The notes beneath the pieces are model-generated. The model ran no database searches and was not told the origin of the DNA. It saw nothing but the letters and a program-made list of their open reading frames with translations. From Leptotrichia massiliensis (GTDB lineage Bacteria; Fusobacteriota; Fusobacteriia; Fusobacteriales; Leptotrichiaceae): DNA of 64,000 nucleotides. Each line of letters opens with the position of its first letter. Position 1 is the stretch's first letter. Location of the stretch: the NCBI RefSeq assembly GCF_900104625.1, contig NZ_FNVZ01000004.1:496001-560000 (forward strand), in the 5' to 3' direction. The position numbers and the translations under genes were made by a program. Shown here piece after piece: positions 25,563-33,961 of the stretch.

Positions 25563-27959
25563 CTATTGTCTTAAAACCGCACCATAATCCTTCTCAACCT
25601 TAGCTACAATTTTATTGGAAATGTCTACAATTTCTTTTTCTTCCAGTGTTTTGCTCTTATCTCTTAGAACTACGCTGATTGCCACACTCTTCATTCCTGG
25701 CAGTACTCCTACACCTTGATAAATATCAAATAGTTCCACTTTTTCTATTTTCTTGTCAACTTTCTGGATTGTTTTTAATACATCTCCAACTAGGATTTCT
25801 TCCTTCATAACGAATGCAAAATCTCTTGGCACAGCTGGATATTTTACAATTCCTTGATAATTTACCTTTTTACCGATATATTTCTGAATCAAGTCAATGT
25901 TAAATTCTCCAACTAGAACTGATGTTTTCCCTAAGTCAAAGTTTTCCAGCACATCTGGATGAATTTCTCCAAAACTTCCAATTAATTCACGTCCCACAAA
26001 TACATCAACTGAACGTCCAGAATGGAACTGGCTTTGTTCTGAACGTTTTATCATATAGTTATTGAATTTAAGCTGTGTAAAGATTTCTTCTACAATTCCC
26101 TTCAAATCGTAAAAATCGTAAGGAACAGGTTTTGGATTCCACAATGTCTTGTCGTTTTCTCCAGCTAGAATTATTCCCAATTTCACTTCTTCTTTTGCCA
26201 ATTCTTCAGCTTTTTCAAAAGTTCTGCTCACTTCAAAGAATCTGATATTTGAAACATTTCTGTTAATGTTGTCCTTTGCGTTTTTGATAAGGCTGTAAAG
26301 CAATGTTGGACGCAGTGTTACAAAGTCTTCTGTTATTGGTTTTAGCACGTCAATCAGTTTTTCCTGTGCAACTGTATATTTTATTTTTTCCATTGCATCT
26401 TTTGGCACAAAGCTGTAGTTGATAACTTCCTTAAGTCCTGCATTTGCTGCAATAAGTTTTACTTGCGTAGAAAGTTTTGTTGTGTCAATAACTGGCTGTT
26501 CGCTAATATCCAGTTTTGGTAAAATGTTTTCGATATTGTCAAAACCATACATTCTTATAATTTCTTCAAAGTAGTCCTGCTCATTTTCCAAATCGTCACG
26601 GTAACTTGGTGCAGTTAATGTCAAAGTTTCCCCATTATCCACAACTTCGATTTCAAGTCTAGTCAAAATTCCAATAACAGTTTCACGAGGAATTACTTTC
26701 CCAACGAAACGGTTCAGTCTTTCAAAATTAAGTTCAGCAGATTTTTTCTCATAAGGGACAGGATAATTGTCAACAGTTCCAGCCAAAATTTCTCCACCTG
26801 CTACTTCCTGAATCAAATTCGCAAGTCTATTTATCACATTAATCGCATTTTCCTCGTCCACTCTTCTTTCAAATCTATATGAAGAATCGCTTGATAAAGT
26901 CAATCTTCTTGACGTTTTTCTCACATTTTGCGAGTTAAAGTTTGCCACTTCCAGAAGGATATTTTTTGTATTTTCAGTAATTTGTGAATTTTCTCCGCCC
27001 ATTACACCACCAAGTGCTACGGCTTTCACTCCATCCGAAATTACAATATCATCACTATTTAACTCTCTTTCCTGTTCATCAAGCGTAACCAGTTTTTCAT
27101 TTTCAAGCCCTGCTCTCACAACAATCTTTCCACCTTCAATTTTATCAAGGTCAAAAGCATGATTAGGCTGATTAAGTTCCATCATAACAAAATTTGAAGC
27201 ATCTACAATATTGTTAATACTTCTGATTCCAATAGATTCCACTCTTTCCTTAAGCCATTTTGGACTGTCCTTAACCGTTACATTTTTAATAATTCTAGCC
27301 ACATATCTTTTTGCCAAATTGCTGTCTGAAATTTCAACCGAAATATTGTCAGCCGTTTTTTCGCTACTTTCAGTATTTATCACAAAACTAGGATATTTAA
27401 CTTCCTTCCCGTAATAAGCCCCCAGTTCTCTTGCAATCCCAATATGTGATAGACAATCAGGACGATTTGGCGTAATTTCCAGCTCAAACACAGTATCATT
27501 AATTCCCAAATATTCCTTCATTGGTATTCCGGCAGGTGTATCTTGAGGTAAAATCATAATCCCGTCAGAATCCTTACCAATATTCAGTTCTTCTTCTGAA
27601 CAAAGCATTCCATTTGATTCCACACCTCTTATCTTCCCTTTTTTAATAACAAAGTCTTCAGCTAGTTTTGCTCCAACTTGTGCTAAAACAACCTTATCCC
27701 CAGCCTTATGATTAGATGCACCACATACAACCTGCAAAATTTCTTTCCCATTATCCACTTTACAAATCGTCAAATGATCCGAATCAGGATGCATCTCCTT
27801 TTCAACAATATGTGCCGTTACAACATTTTCCAAGTTTTCCCCCAGCACTTCAATTTTTTCCACTTCCTGCCCAATCATAGTAAGGGCATTCTCCATTTCA
27901 TTTATTTCTATTCCATCTAAATCTATATACTGCTTTAACCAGTTTAACGAAATCAGCAT
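25563..27959 (-). CDS. pheT: Phenylalanyl-tRNA synthetase beta subunit
   Basis: 798 aa, full length. Domains in order: N-terminal B1 with tRNA-binding EMAP-like fold (VVTAHIVEKEMHPDSDHLTI, VVCGASNHKAGDKVVLAQVG), B3/B4 editing region (ITPNRPDCLSHIGIARELGA), B5 (LNFERLNRFVGKVIPRETVI), the catalytic-like core, and the C-terminal anticodon-binding FDX-ACB domain (YPAVPRDFAFVMKEEILVGD). Unusually, pheS is not adjacent: it lies 2.8 kb upstream, separated by repeats and three or more genes. Confidence 0.96.
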   Translation of the reverse strand: MLISLNWLKQYIDLDGIEINEMENALTMIGQEVEKIEVLGENLENVVTAHIVEKEMHPDSDHLTICKVDNGKEILQVVCGASNHKAGDKVVLAQVGAKLAEDFVIKKGKIRGVESNGMLCSEEELNIGKDSDGIMILPQDTPAGIPMKEYLGINDTVFELEITPNRPDCLSHIGIARELGAYYGKEVKYPSFVINTESSEKTADNISVEISDSNLAKRYVARIIKNVTVKDSPKWLKERVESIGIRSINNIVDASNFVMMELNQPNHAFDLDKIEGGKIVVRAGLENEKLVTLDEQERELNSDDIVISDGVKAVALGGVMGGENSQITENTKNILLEVANFNSQNVRKTSRRLTLSSDSSYRFERRVDEENAINVINRLANLIQEVAGGEILAGTVDNYPVPYEKKSAELNFERLNRFVGKVIPRETVIGILTRLEIEVVDNGETLTLTAPSYRDDLENEQDYFEEIIRMYGFDNIENILPKLDISEQPVIDTTKLSTQVKLIAANAGLKEVINYSFVPKDAMEKIKYTVAQEKLIDVLKPITEDFVTLRPTLLYSLIKNAKDNINRNVSNIRFFEVSRTFEKAEELAKEEVKLGIILAGENDKTLWNPKPVPYDFYDLKGIVEEIFTQLKFNNYMIKRSEQSQFHSGRSVDVFVGRELIGSFGEIHPDVLENFDLGKTSVLVGEFNIDLIQKYIGKKVNYQGIVKYPAVPRDFAFVMKEEILVGDVLKTIQKVDKKIEKVELFDIYQGVGVLPGMKSVAISVVLRDKSKTLEEKEIVDISNKIVAKVEKDYGAVLRQ

Positions 27960-28076
27960 TCTTTTTTTCTCCTTATTTAAAATTTTTTAGTTGTAATTAT
28001 GTTTTTTCAATTTTTATTTTAGATTAATTTTATTAATAATTGTTTTCTATTATTTATTTATATTAGTTTTTTTAAC

Positions 28077-28233
28077 GCAGAGGTATCAGACGCCATACCT
28101 CTGCACTCCCGCTTGACGCAAAACTTTCTTTTAGAAAAAAATAGAACTCGCTTTTGAATTTATACTATTCTGATATGAATAACTTTGTATAATTTAAAAT
28201 TTATTCCAAAAGCTCAAACAGCTATTTTTTTCT
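28077..28233 (-). ncRNA. Structured intergenic element, copy 1 (two hairpins, conserved loops)
   Basis: On the - strand: stem A AGAAAAAAATAG / CTATTTTTTTCT (28,222-28,233 and 28,133-28,144), loop beginning CTGTTTGAGC and ending GCGAGTT (with a 60-base insert), linker GTCAAGCGGGAGT, then hairpin B GCAGAGGTAT - GGCGTCTG - ATACCTCTGC (28,077-28,104). The loops and linker correspond to the other four copies while both stem sequences are unique. Whether it acts as RNA or as a DNA repeat is unknown. Confidence 0.55.
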
Positions 28234-28290
28234 AACGAAATTTTGCTTGTTATATGTTGTTATCAAATAAATTTTTCTAATTAGATTAAA

Positions 28291-28410
28291 ATGTCGTGAT
28301 TTTTTGGAAATAAAATTGATTGTTTGAGCAATAGCGAGTTTCAATTTTGTTTTCAAAAAATTCTTAGACGAGCCAGGGATGCAAGGGAAATGGCGATTGA
28401 TTTCCCTTGC
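28291..28410 (+). ncRNA. Structured intergenic element, copy 2
   Basis: Hairpin A pairs ATTTTTTGGAAATAAAATTG (28,299-28,318) with CAATTTTGTTTTCAAAAAAT (28,342-28,361) around the loop GTTTGAGCAATAGCGAG (28,322-28,338). The linker TTAGACGAGCCAGGG (28,364-28,378) leads to hairpin B: GCAAGGGAAAT / ATTTCCCTTGC, a perfect 11-bp stem with loop GGCGATTG. It faces copy 1 back to back in the 518-base pheT upstream gap, which holds nothing else recognisable. A 79-codon open frame across it on the - strand is not a gene. Confidence 0.6.
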
Positions 28411-28477
28411 GTTTAAAAAAAGAAAAAACATAGAATTTATAAAAAGATATATATTAATCAATATTCATACTATAAAA

Positions 28478-29326
28478 TTAAATAAAAATATTTTTTATTA
28501 TTTTTATAAATAATTCAGGTTTTTCTATATACTTCATATTTTTTGAAAAAACTACTTCTCCAGTTTTCTTCACAATTTGTATATTTTTATTATTCTTATT
28601 TTCTAAAACCGTAATTTTTCCAATTTCCTTCCAAAAATAATTTTCTAAAAGTTTTCCATTTTGATTTTCCACTCTAATTCCATCTTTATTTAAAAAAATA
28701 TGTTTATATATTTTGACTTTTTCCAAGTTTTTATCCATATTTAAACTAAAAATTTTGTCTTTCATTAAATTATTTTCTTCAATAATTCCGAATTTAAAGT
28801 TAAAATTATCCTTATTTTTAGTATCTTCATTAAATTCATTCTTTAAAACAAATTCAACATAATTTTTTACAAATAATTTTGAAGCCAATTTGTTTAATTT
28901 CAAATTTATTATAATTTTTTCTAAATGATTTTTTATTAAATTTTCTTTATTTTCCACTTCAATAACAAGAAATTCAACATTATCAGAACCATTTTTTAAA
29001 TTTAAATAAAAATAATTTTTCACATCTTCAAAAAATATTTTTTCCTTTTTCAAGACATTTTCAAAGCCAGTTTCATAAAAAATATATTTCCCAACCGAAC
29101 TCTCTTCCATTTTCAGCCATAAAAACTGAATTGGTGCAAGTGATATAATAAATATTCCAATCCAGAATAAAAAATCAAAATAACTTTTTCCCCAGTTTAC
29201 AAGCGACGAAATTACAAGGAAAAATCCCAAAATAATACAAATTGCCATAATAAATGTACTTTTTATAATTAGAACTTGTGAAATTCCAGCTTTTCCAACT
29301 GTTTTGCCTAATATTTTTTCCTTCAT
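28478..29326 (-). CDS. Membrane protein of unknown function
   Basis: 282 aa. Two hydrophobic segments near the N-terminus (about residues 22-44 and 50-70: IMAICIILGFFLVISSLVNW, FLFWIGIFIISLAPIQFLWL), then a soluble Lys/Asn/Glu-rich domain with a strand-rich end (EVVFSKNMKYIEKPELFIKI). No family recognised. It lies 26 bases downstream of the YwqG-like gene on the same strand and may be co-transcribed with it. Confidence 0.65.
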   Translation of the reverse strand: MKEKILGKTVGKAGISQVLIIKSTFIMAICIILGFFLVISSLVNWGKSYFDFLFWIGIFIISLAPIQFLWLKMEESSVGKYIFYETGFENVLKKEKIFFEDVKNYFYLNLKNGSDNVEFLVIEVENKENLIKNHLEKIIINLKLNKLASKLFVKNYVEFVLKNEFNEDTKNKDNFNFKFGIIEENNLMKDKIFSLNMDKNLEKVKIYKHIFLNKDGIRVENQNGKLLENYFWKEIGKITVLENKNNKNIQIVKKTGEVVFSKNMKYIEKPELFIKIIKNIFI

Positions 29327-29352
29327 CTTCTCAAATTATCCTATTTTTGTTT

Positions 29353-30216
29353 TTAACTGCAATCCCAGTTATAAAGAATTTCTGAAAAATCTTTCTTTTT
29401 CAAATTTTCACGATTTATAAAAAAGTTTATTACGCCAGCATCTCCGATACAAACTTTCCAATTTCGAGTATTTTCATCAAATTCGCTATTAAGTTGAAAT
29501 AATACTGTATCAAATTTTTTATACTCTTCGTTATATTCTCTAGGATCATCTTGAGTAAAAAAGGCAAATCCATCGCATTGTGAATAATAATTTTCTGAAT
29601 ATTGCATAAAGTTCAATAATTTTCTATAAAGCCAGTCTTCTTGTGTTTGTTTTAATCCTTTTTCCTTGCAGATTTTTGTGAATATATGATAAAACATATC
29701 TTCAAATCTTTCTTTTTCACTTGTCAATTCAAAGTTCATTTTATAACTTTCGTTATTGTTTGTAATGTAGCTTTCTTCAAAATGATAGGGATTATAAATA
29801 CTTTTTAACTCATTTTCATCATAAAACTCTTCGATTTTTTTATGATAAATCACACGAAAACTATCTTGAACAGTCTGATTATCAAAATCAAGCCCTAACA
29901 ATCCATCCTCATCATTTAGAACGAAAAATTGTAAAATCCCTTTTTCTGGAAAATCTGCAAGTCCTTGTAAATCGTCACAGTTAATCTGTGCAATCATCAT
30001 CATTTTATCGCCATTAGCTGTTTGGGGAATTTCTGCTCCTTTAGGGACATAAGGCAATCCCATAACTTTGCTATCTGTTATTTTTAGTTCATTTTCCGTC
30101 AATATAATTTTTGCAAAAGCCTTTGTTTGTGCAGTTTTTTCATATTCAGCCCAAATTTCATCATAAACTTTTTTTGCAAATTCATCATCAATTTTTATTT
30201 CTAATTCATTTTCCAT
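29353..30216 (-). CDS. YwqG-like (DUF1963) protein
   Basis: 287 aa. The family signature is seen in KVMGLPYVPKGAEIPQTANG, MMMIAQINCDDLQGLADFPE, GILQFFVLNDEDGLLGLDFD and, near the C-terminus, NRNWKVCIGDAGVINFFI-type residues. DUF1963/YwqG proteins are cytosolic and of unknown function. It sits between a GNAT acetyltransferase and a membrane protein gene on the same strand. Confidence 0.8.
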   Translation of the reverse strand: MENELEIKIDDEFAKKVYDEIWAEYEKTAQTKAFAKIILTENELKITDSKVMGLPYVPKGAEIPQTANGDKMMMIAQINCDDLQGLADFPEKGILQFFVLNDEDGLLGLDFDNQTVQDSFRVIYHKKIEEFYDENELKSIYNPYHFEESYITNNNESYKMNFELTSEKERFEDMFYHIFTKICKEKGLKQTQEDWLYRKLLNFMQYSENYYSQCDGFAFFTQDDPREYNEEYKKFDTVLFQLNSEFDENTRNWKVCIGDAGVINFFINRENLKKKDFSEILYNWDCS

Positions 30217-30246
30217 TTTTAACCTTCCAATTAAATTAGTAATTTA

Positions 30247-30714
30247 TTATCTAAATTTTTCCATTCTTACAATTCCTTCATCATCTGCTTTGTTTACTCC
30301 ATTTTTGTAGCTATATCCCATTTTCTTATAAAATGGGACAGCCGTAATGGACGCAGGTACCTTGATTCTTTTAGCTCTTAAAAAATATTCATCTTTTTCC
30401 AATGTTTCAATAATTTTTCGTCCTATTCCCTTTCCCTGATATTCAGGCAAGATAAAAATAGTAAATAAAGAACTTTCATCAAATTTATCCCAATATGGTG
30501 CAATTGCTCCACACCCAATAATATTGTCCTTTTCTTCGGCAACATAAAAATGTGTCCACGAGGCTCTTTTAAGAACATTTTCGGGGTGGAAATTATTTAC
30601 ATAATTTTCTATTGAATCAGCAGAATAATCTTTTATATTTGTTTTTCGCAATGTTTCCACAATTAATTCAGATACTTTTTTAGCGTCTTTTTCTTCAAAT
30701 CTGCGTATTTTCAT
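30247..30714 (-). CDS. GNAT-family N-acetyltransferase
   Basis: 155 aa with the complete GNAT fold: IRRFEEKDAKKVSELIVETL at the N-terminus, the acetyl-CoA-binding motif A LFTIFILPEYQGKGIGRKII (Q/RxxGxG/A) near residue 92, and motif B VPFYKKMGYSYKNG. Substrate cannot be told from sequence. It follows pheS by 30 bases on the same strand. Confidence 0.87.
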   Translation of the reverse strand: MKIRRFEEKDAKKVSELIVETLRKTNIKDYSADSIENYVNNFHPENVLKRASWTHFYVAEEKDNIIGCGAIAPYWDKFDESSLFTIFILPEYQGKGIGRKIIETLEKDEYFLRAKRIKVPASITAVPFYKKMGYSYKNGVNKADDEGIVRMEKFR

Positions 30715-30744
30715 ATTTTTCTCCTGAATTACACTAATTAGATC

Positions 30745-31764
30745 CTAAAATTGATTCAAAAATCTCTCATCATTTTCAAAAAATGCCCTCAAATCATCAA
30801 TTCCATATTTAAGCATTGTAATTCTCTCAAGCCCTAGACCAAATGCGAAACCTTGATATTTTTTCGGATCGATTCCAACGCCTTCCAGTACTTTTGGATT
30901 TACCATTCCGCTTCCTAGAATTTCAAGCCATCCAGTTCCTTTACAAACTCTACATCCAGCTCCTTTACAAACTCCACATTCTACATCCATTTCAGCCGAT
31001 GGTTCTGTGAATGGGAAAAAATGTGGACGGAATCTTACTTTTCTGTCTTCTCCAAATATTTTTTTCACGATATTTTCCAAAATCGCCTTAAAATTAGCAA
31101 AAGAAACATCTTCTCCTACCATAAGCCCTTCCATCTGATGAAACATTGGCGTATGTGACACATCGTAGTCTGGACGGTAAACTTTTCCAATTGAAATCAT
31201 TCTAAATGGAGGTTTTCTATCTTCCATATATCTAATTTGCATACCAGAAGTCTGTGTTCTTAACACAACATTTTCTTCTTCGATGTAAAATGTATCTGAA
31301 ATTTCACGTGAAGGATGTGTTTTTGGAATGTTTAATGCATCAAAATTGTATTTCACATATTCCACTTCTGGTCCATCCACAATGTCAAATCCCATTGTAG
31401 AAACGATATCCTTTATTTCCATAACCGTCTTTGTAAGCGGATGAAGCGAACCCACGTTAGCCTTTCTTCCTGGCAAAGTCACATCTATAGTTTCATTTTT
31501 CAATCTTTGCTGTTTTGCAATTTCCTTTAAATCAGTATTTACTTCTTCAAATCTATTTTGCAGTACATTTTTTATTTCATTCGTAACTTTTCCAAATTCA
31601 GCCCGCTTTTCAGCCGCAATATCAGCCATTCCCTTCATAATAGCTGTAAATTCCCCTTTTTTCCCCAATATCTTAACTCTTAGGTCATTCAGCTCCTCAA
31701 GATTTTCCACTTCTTTAAGTTTTGCTAACACTTCTTCTTTCAAGTGTGCCAATTTGTCTAACAT
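30745..31764 (-). CDS. pheS: Phenylalanyl-tRNA synthetase alpha subunit
   Basis: Class II catalytic subunit. N-terminal coiled coil (residues 1-85), then motif 2 region (MISIGKVYRPDYDVSHTPMF), FHQMEGLMVGEDVSF, and motif 3 GFAFGLGLERITMLKYGIDD at the C-terminus. The CGVCKGAGCRVCKGTGW cysteine pairs are the zinc-like motif seen in many bacterial PheS. I chose the ATG at 31,764, after AGGAGG; a TTG seven codons upstream overlaps that site. 339 aa is normal. Confidence 0.95.
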   Translation of the reverse strand: MLDKLAHLKEEVLAKLKEVENLEELNDLRVKILGKKGEFTAIMKGMADIAAEKRAEFGKVTNEIKNVLQNRFEEVNTDLKEIAKQQRLKNETIDVTLPGRKANVGSLHPLTKTVMEIKDIVSTMGFDIVDGPEVEYVKYNFDALNIPKTHPSREISDTFYIEEENVVLRTQTSGMQIRYMEDRKPPFRMISIGKVYRPDYDVSHTPMFHQMEGLMVGEDVSFANFKAILENIVKKIFGEDRKVRFRPHFFPFTEPSAEMDVECGVCKGAGCRVCKGTGWLEILGSGMVNPKVLEGVGIDPKKYQGFAFGLGLERITMLKYGIDDLRAFFENDERFLNQF

Positions 31765-31878
31765 TTTTCCTCCTGTTTGCTTCACTTTTCTATATTTTAT
31801 ACTATAAAATTTATGTTTTTATTATATCACACTTTAAATATATTAAAAAGTTTAAATTTCCCAAAATGAAAATAGGCA

Positions 31879-31907
31879 TTGAATAAAATTGAAAAAAATG
31901 CTATAAT
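31879..31907 (+). promoter_or_regulatory. Promoter of the small peptide transcript
   Basis: TTGAAT (31,879-31,884) and TATAAT (31,902-31,907) are exactly 17 bases apart. Transcription would start near 31,914, just before the leader that carries an internal terminator and the small membrane peptide gene. It reads away from pheS. Confidence 0.72.
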
Positions 31908-31944
31908 AGTTTCATATAAAAAACAATCACGAGGTTTTTAAAAA

Positions 31945-31974
31945 ATGCGAGAAGAAAGTTCTAATCTTTATTGA
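31945..31974 (+). CDS. Candidate 9-residue leader peptide
   Basis: ATG at 31,945 opens a nine-codon frame (MREESSNLY, stop TGA 31,972-31,974) preceded by ACGAGG (31,929-31,934), ten bases upstream. Its last codons overlap the 5' arm and loop of the following terminator hairpin, the layout of an attenuation leader. No repeated regulatory codon stands out, so this is tentative. Confidence 0.3.
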   Translation: MREESSNLY

Positions 31975-31990
31975 CTAGAACTTTTTTTTT
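31956..31990 (+). terminator. Intrinsic terminator inside the small-peptide leader
   Basis: AAGTTCTA (31,956-31,963) pairs with TAGAACTT (31,976-31,983), followed by an uninterrupted run of T to 31,990. It stands between the promoter and the peptide gene, so most transcripts may end here, or it may be an attenuator. Confidence 0.8.
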
Positions 31991-32063
31991 GTGATATAAC
32001 TTTTAAAGTTAATCAAGATTCGCAACCTTGATTGATAAATCCTCGTGATTGGAGGTGGTAACG

Positions 32064-32135
32064 ATGATTAATCAAGACTGGGCTATTTTGCTGGTTATAA
32101 TCGTTCTATTTTTGATTTTAAGCCGTCAAGGATAG
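32064..32135 (+). CDS. 23-residue hydrophobic membrane peptide, possible type I toxin
   Basis: ATG at 32,064 after a strong GGAGGTGG (32,051-32,058). The peptide begins MINQDW, has a single hydrophobic segment AILLVIIVLFLIL and ends SRQG, the size and shape of type I toxin peptides. Upstream, ATCACGAGG (about 31,926-31,934) is complementary to CCTCGTGAT just before the ribosome-binding site (32,041-32,049), and AATCAAG/CTTGATT (32,017-32,038) forms a second hairpin. AATCAAG recurs inside codons 3-5, so the ribosome-binding region can be sequestered. No antisense RNA gene was confirmed. The family is not one I recognise. Confidence 0.5.
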   Translation: MINQDWAILLVIIVLFLILSRQG

Positions 32136-32166
32136 TCGGCACTTGATAATCTCCTTTCTACCTTAT

Positions 32167-32199
32167 ACCCACTGGTTTATATGCTAGCCAGTGGGTTTT
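32167..32199 (+). terminator. Terminator after the small peptide gene
   Basis: ACCCACTGG (32,167-32,175) pairs with CCAGTGGGT (32,188-32,196) around a 12-base loop, followed by TTT. It lies 31 bases after the peptide stop codon. Confidence 0.78.
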
Positions 32200-32342
32200 A
32201 TTATTTACTTTCCAAAACAAAACAAAACAACAACAACACAATGGATTTTAATGTTTCTCAATTTTTTCAAAAAAAGAAGCAGAATCTTAAAAATTCCACT
32301 TCCAAACACAGCAATTCATTTCACTAAATTTACAAATTAATG

Positions 32343-32467
32343 AACTCAATTTTCGTACTTATCCTCACAATAGACATTTTCACTAGGATACTTATAACAT
32401 TTCACAGCTCTTTTATTGCCTGATAAACTTCATCTTTATATTTCTTTTGTCTAGTATAAAAAGGTGT
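32343..32467 (-). pseudogene. Possible gene remnant directly after the cobA-hemD stop
   Basis: On the - strand, translation in frame past the cobA-hemD stop gives TPFYTRQKKYKDEVYQAIKE followed by a stop; one base shift later it continues KCYKYPSENVYCEDKYEN. The composition looks protein-like but no start codon or family is evident. The rest of the 32,200-32,470 stretch shows nothing recognisable beyond CAAAA/CAACAA low-complexity runs. Confidence 0.25.
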
Positions 32468-32470
32468 TCC

Positions 32471-33961
32471 TTATCCTTTTGCTGTCTGTTTCAAAATTTC
32501 ATCAAATAATCCATCTTCAGTATATTTCTTAGGCTCTATTCCTACTTTTAATCCATATTTTTCAATAGTTTTTGTAGTAACAGGACCAATAGATGCTATA
32601 ATTTTATTTTTCAGAATTTCTTTTATTTCCTCATTTTCAGTCAAGTTTATGCTATCAGCAAAGGCTTTAAATGTTGATGAGCTTAAGAACATTAAAATGT
32701 CGCTTTCTTTTATATATTTTTCAGCTTCTTCCTTTTCCACTTCAACTTTCTGAGTTTTATACACTACAAGTTTTTCATAATTTCTGTTGTATAAATCTGA
32801 ATATTTTTTTTCATTTACTGGAGAAATGTCAGATACTATAAACAGTATTTTTTCTCCTTCTTTAGTAAAATTCACACTTTCACTAGCCAGTCTTTCTACC
32901 GTATATTCTTCTGGATAAAAATCTGGAATTATTTTATATTTTTCAATTTCTTCAGCAGTTTTTTCTCCCACTACACCTATCTTAACATTTCCTAAAGCAC
33001 GGATATCCTTTACTTTTCTCATAAATCCAATAACAGAATTTATGCTGTTAAATAGAAGGGTGCTGTATTCCTTCAAATCAGGCATTTCAAAATCGACATA
33101 CTCTATATTAATAAATGGAAGGCTCAAAGCCTGTCCGCCAAGTTCATTTATTTTATTTGATATATTTCCTTGTTTTTCCCTATTTCTTGTAACAAGAATA
33201 TTTTTCCCAAATAATGGCTTATTCTCAAACCATTTCATTTTTTCCCGTAAATTCACCACTTCTCCAATCAAAATAATGGCAGGCGATTTTACATTATGTT
33301 CTTTTACTGTATTTATTATTGTTTTCAATGTTCCTGTGTAAGTTTTCTGTCTTGTCGTTGTTCCATCTTTTATTATTGCAACAGGTGTTTTCGGATTTTT
33401 TCCGTTATTTATCAAATTTTCTGCTATTTTTTCAAGATTGCTTAATCCCATTAAAAAGACCAAAGTTCCTTCCAATTTTGCAATAACTGGAAAATCAAGT
33501 TCTATTCCATTAAATTGCGTATGTCCAGTAAATACATGAAAGGAAGTATTAATTCCTCTGTGAGTAACAGGAATTCCAGCATAAGCTGGCACAGCGATTG
33601 AAGAAGTTATCCCTGGAATTACCTCAAAATCTATATTTTCAGCAACTAAAGCCTCTATTTCCTCTCCTCCTCGTCCAAATACAAAAGGATCTCCTCCTTT
33701 TAGTCTTAGAACTTCAAGTCCTTCTTTACCTTTTTCCACTAATTTCTTATTTATTTCTGCCTGCAATTTTCCTCCAGCAGTATTTTCTTTACCCATATAA
33801 ATCATTTCTACATCAGATTTTGCATATTGTAAGATATTTTCATTTACAAGCCTGTCATAAACAATGCAGTCAGCTTTTTCTATCACGTTTTTCAATTTTA
33901 AAGTTATAAGCCCCTCATCTCCACAGCCTGCTCCTGCGATATAAACTTTACCTTTTCTCAT
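32471..33961 (-). CDS. cobA-hemD: Fused uroporphyrinogen-III methyltransferase / uroporphyrinogen-III synthase
   Basis: Residues 1-245 are SUMT (CobA): KVYIAGAGCGDEGLITLKL, LRLKGGDPFVFGRGGEEIEA, FEVIPGITSSIAVPAYAGIP and THRGINTSFHVFTGH, which bind S-adenosylmethionine and make precorrin-2. Residues about 250-496 are HemD (ILVTRNREKQGNISNKINEL, LLFNSINSVIGFM, SASIGPVTTKT-type end), which closes the tetrapyrrole ring. The fusion, known in Clostridia and Fusobacteria, routes uroporphyrinogen III to corrinoids or siroheme. It overlaps hemC by 14 bases, so translation is coupled. Confidence 0.94.
   Translation of the reverse strand: MRKGKVYIAGAGCGDEGLITLKLKNVIEKADCIVYDRLVNENILQYAKSDVEMIYMGKENTAGGKLQAEINKKLVEKGKEGLEVLRLKGGDPFVFGRGGEEIEALVAENIDFEVIPGITSSIAVPAYAGIPVTHRGINTSFHVFTGHTQFNGIELDFPVIAKLEGTLVFLMGLSNLEKIAENLINNGKNPKTPVAIIKDGTTTRQKTYTGTLKTIINTVKEHNVKSPAIILIGEVVNLREKMKWFENKPLFGKNILVTRNREKQGNISNKINELGGQALSLPFINIEYVDFEMPDLKEYSTLLFNSINSVIGFMRKVKDIRALGNVKIGVVGEKTAEEIEKYKIIPDFYPEEYTVERLASESVNFTKEGEKILFIVSDISPVNEKKYSDLYNRNYEKLVVYKTQKVEVEKEEAEKYIKESDILMFLSSSTFKAFADSINLTENEEIKEILKNKIIASIGPVTTKTIEKYGLKVGIEPKKYTEDGLFDEILKQTAKG

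Noticed and set aside
28222-28461. 79-codon open frame on the - strand upstream of pheT
   Set aside because: It runs straight across two copies of the structured repeat, has no ribosome-binding site, and its residues follow the hairpin arms.
32045-32066. T-box-like sequence GGAGGTGGTAACGATG
   Set aside because: It recalls the T-box antiterminator bulge, but the conserved TGGNACC core, specifier loop and downstream terminator fold are missing; it is better explained as a ribosome-binding site and start codon.
33598-33909. 103-codon open frame on the + strand, Leu-rich
   Set aside because: Antisense shadow of the cobA domain; composition is an artefact of the opposite strand.
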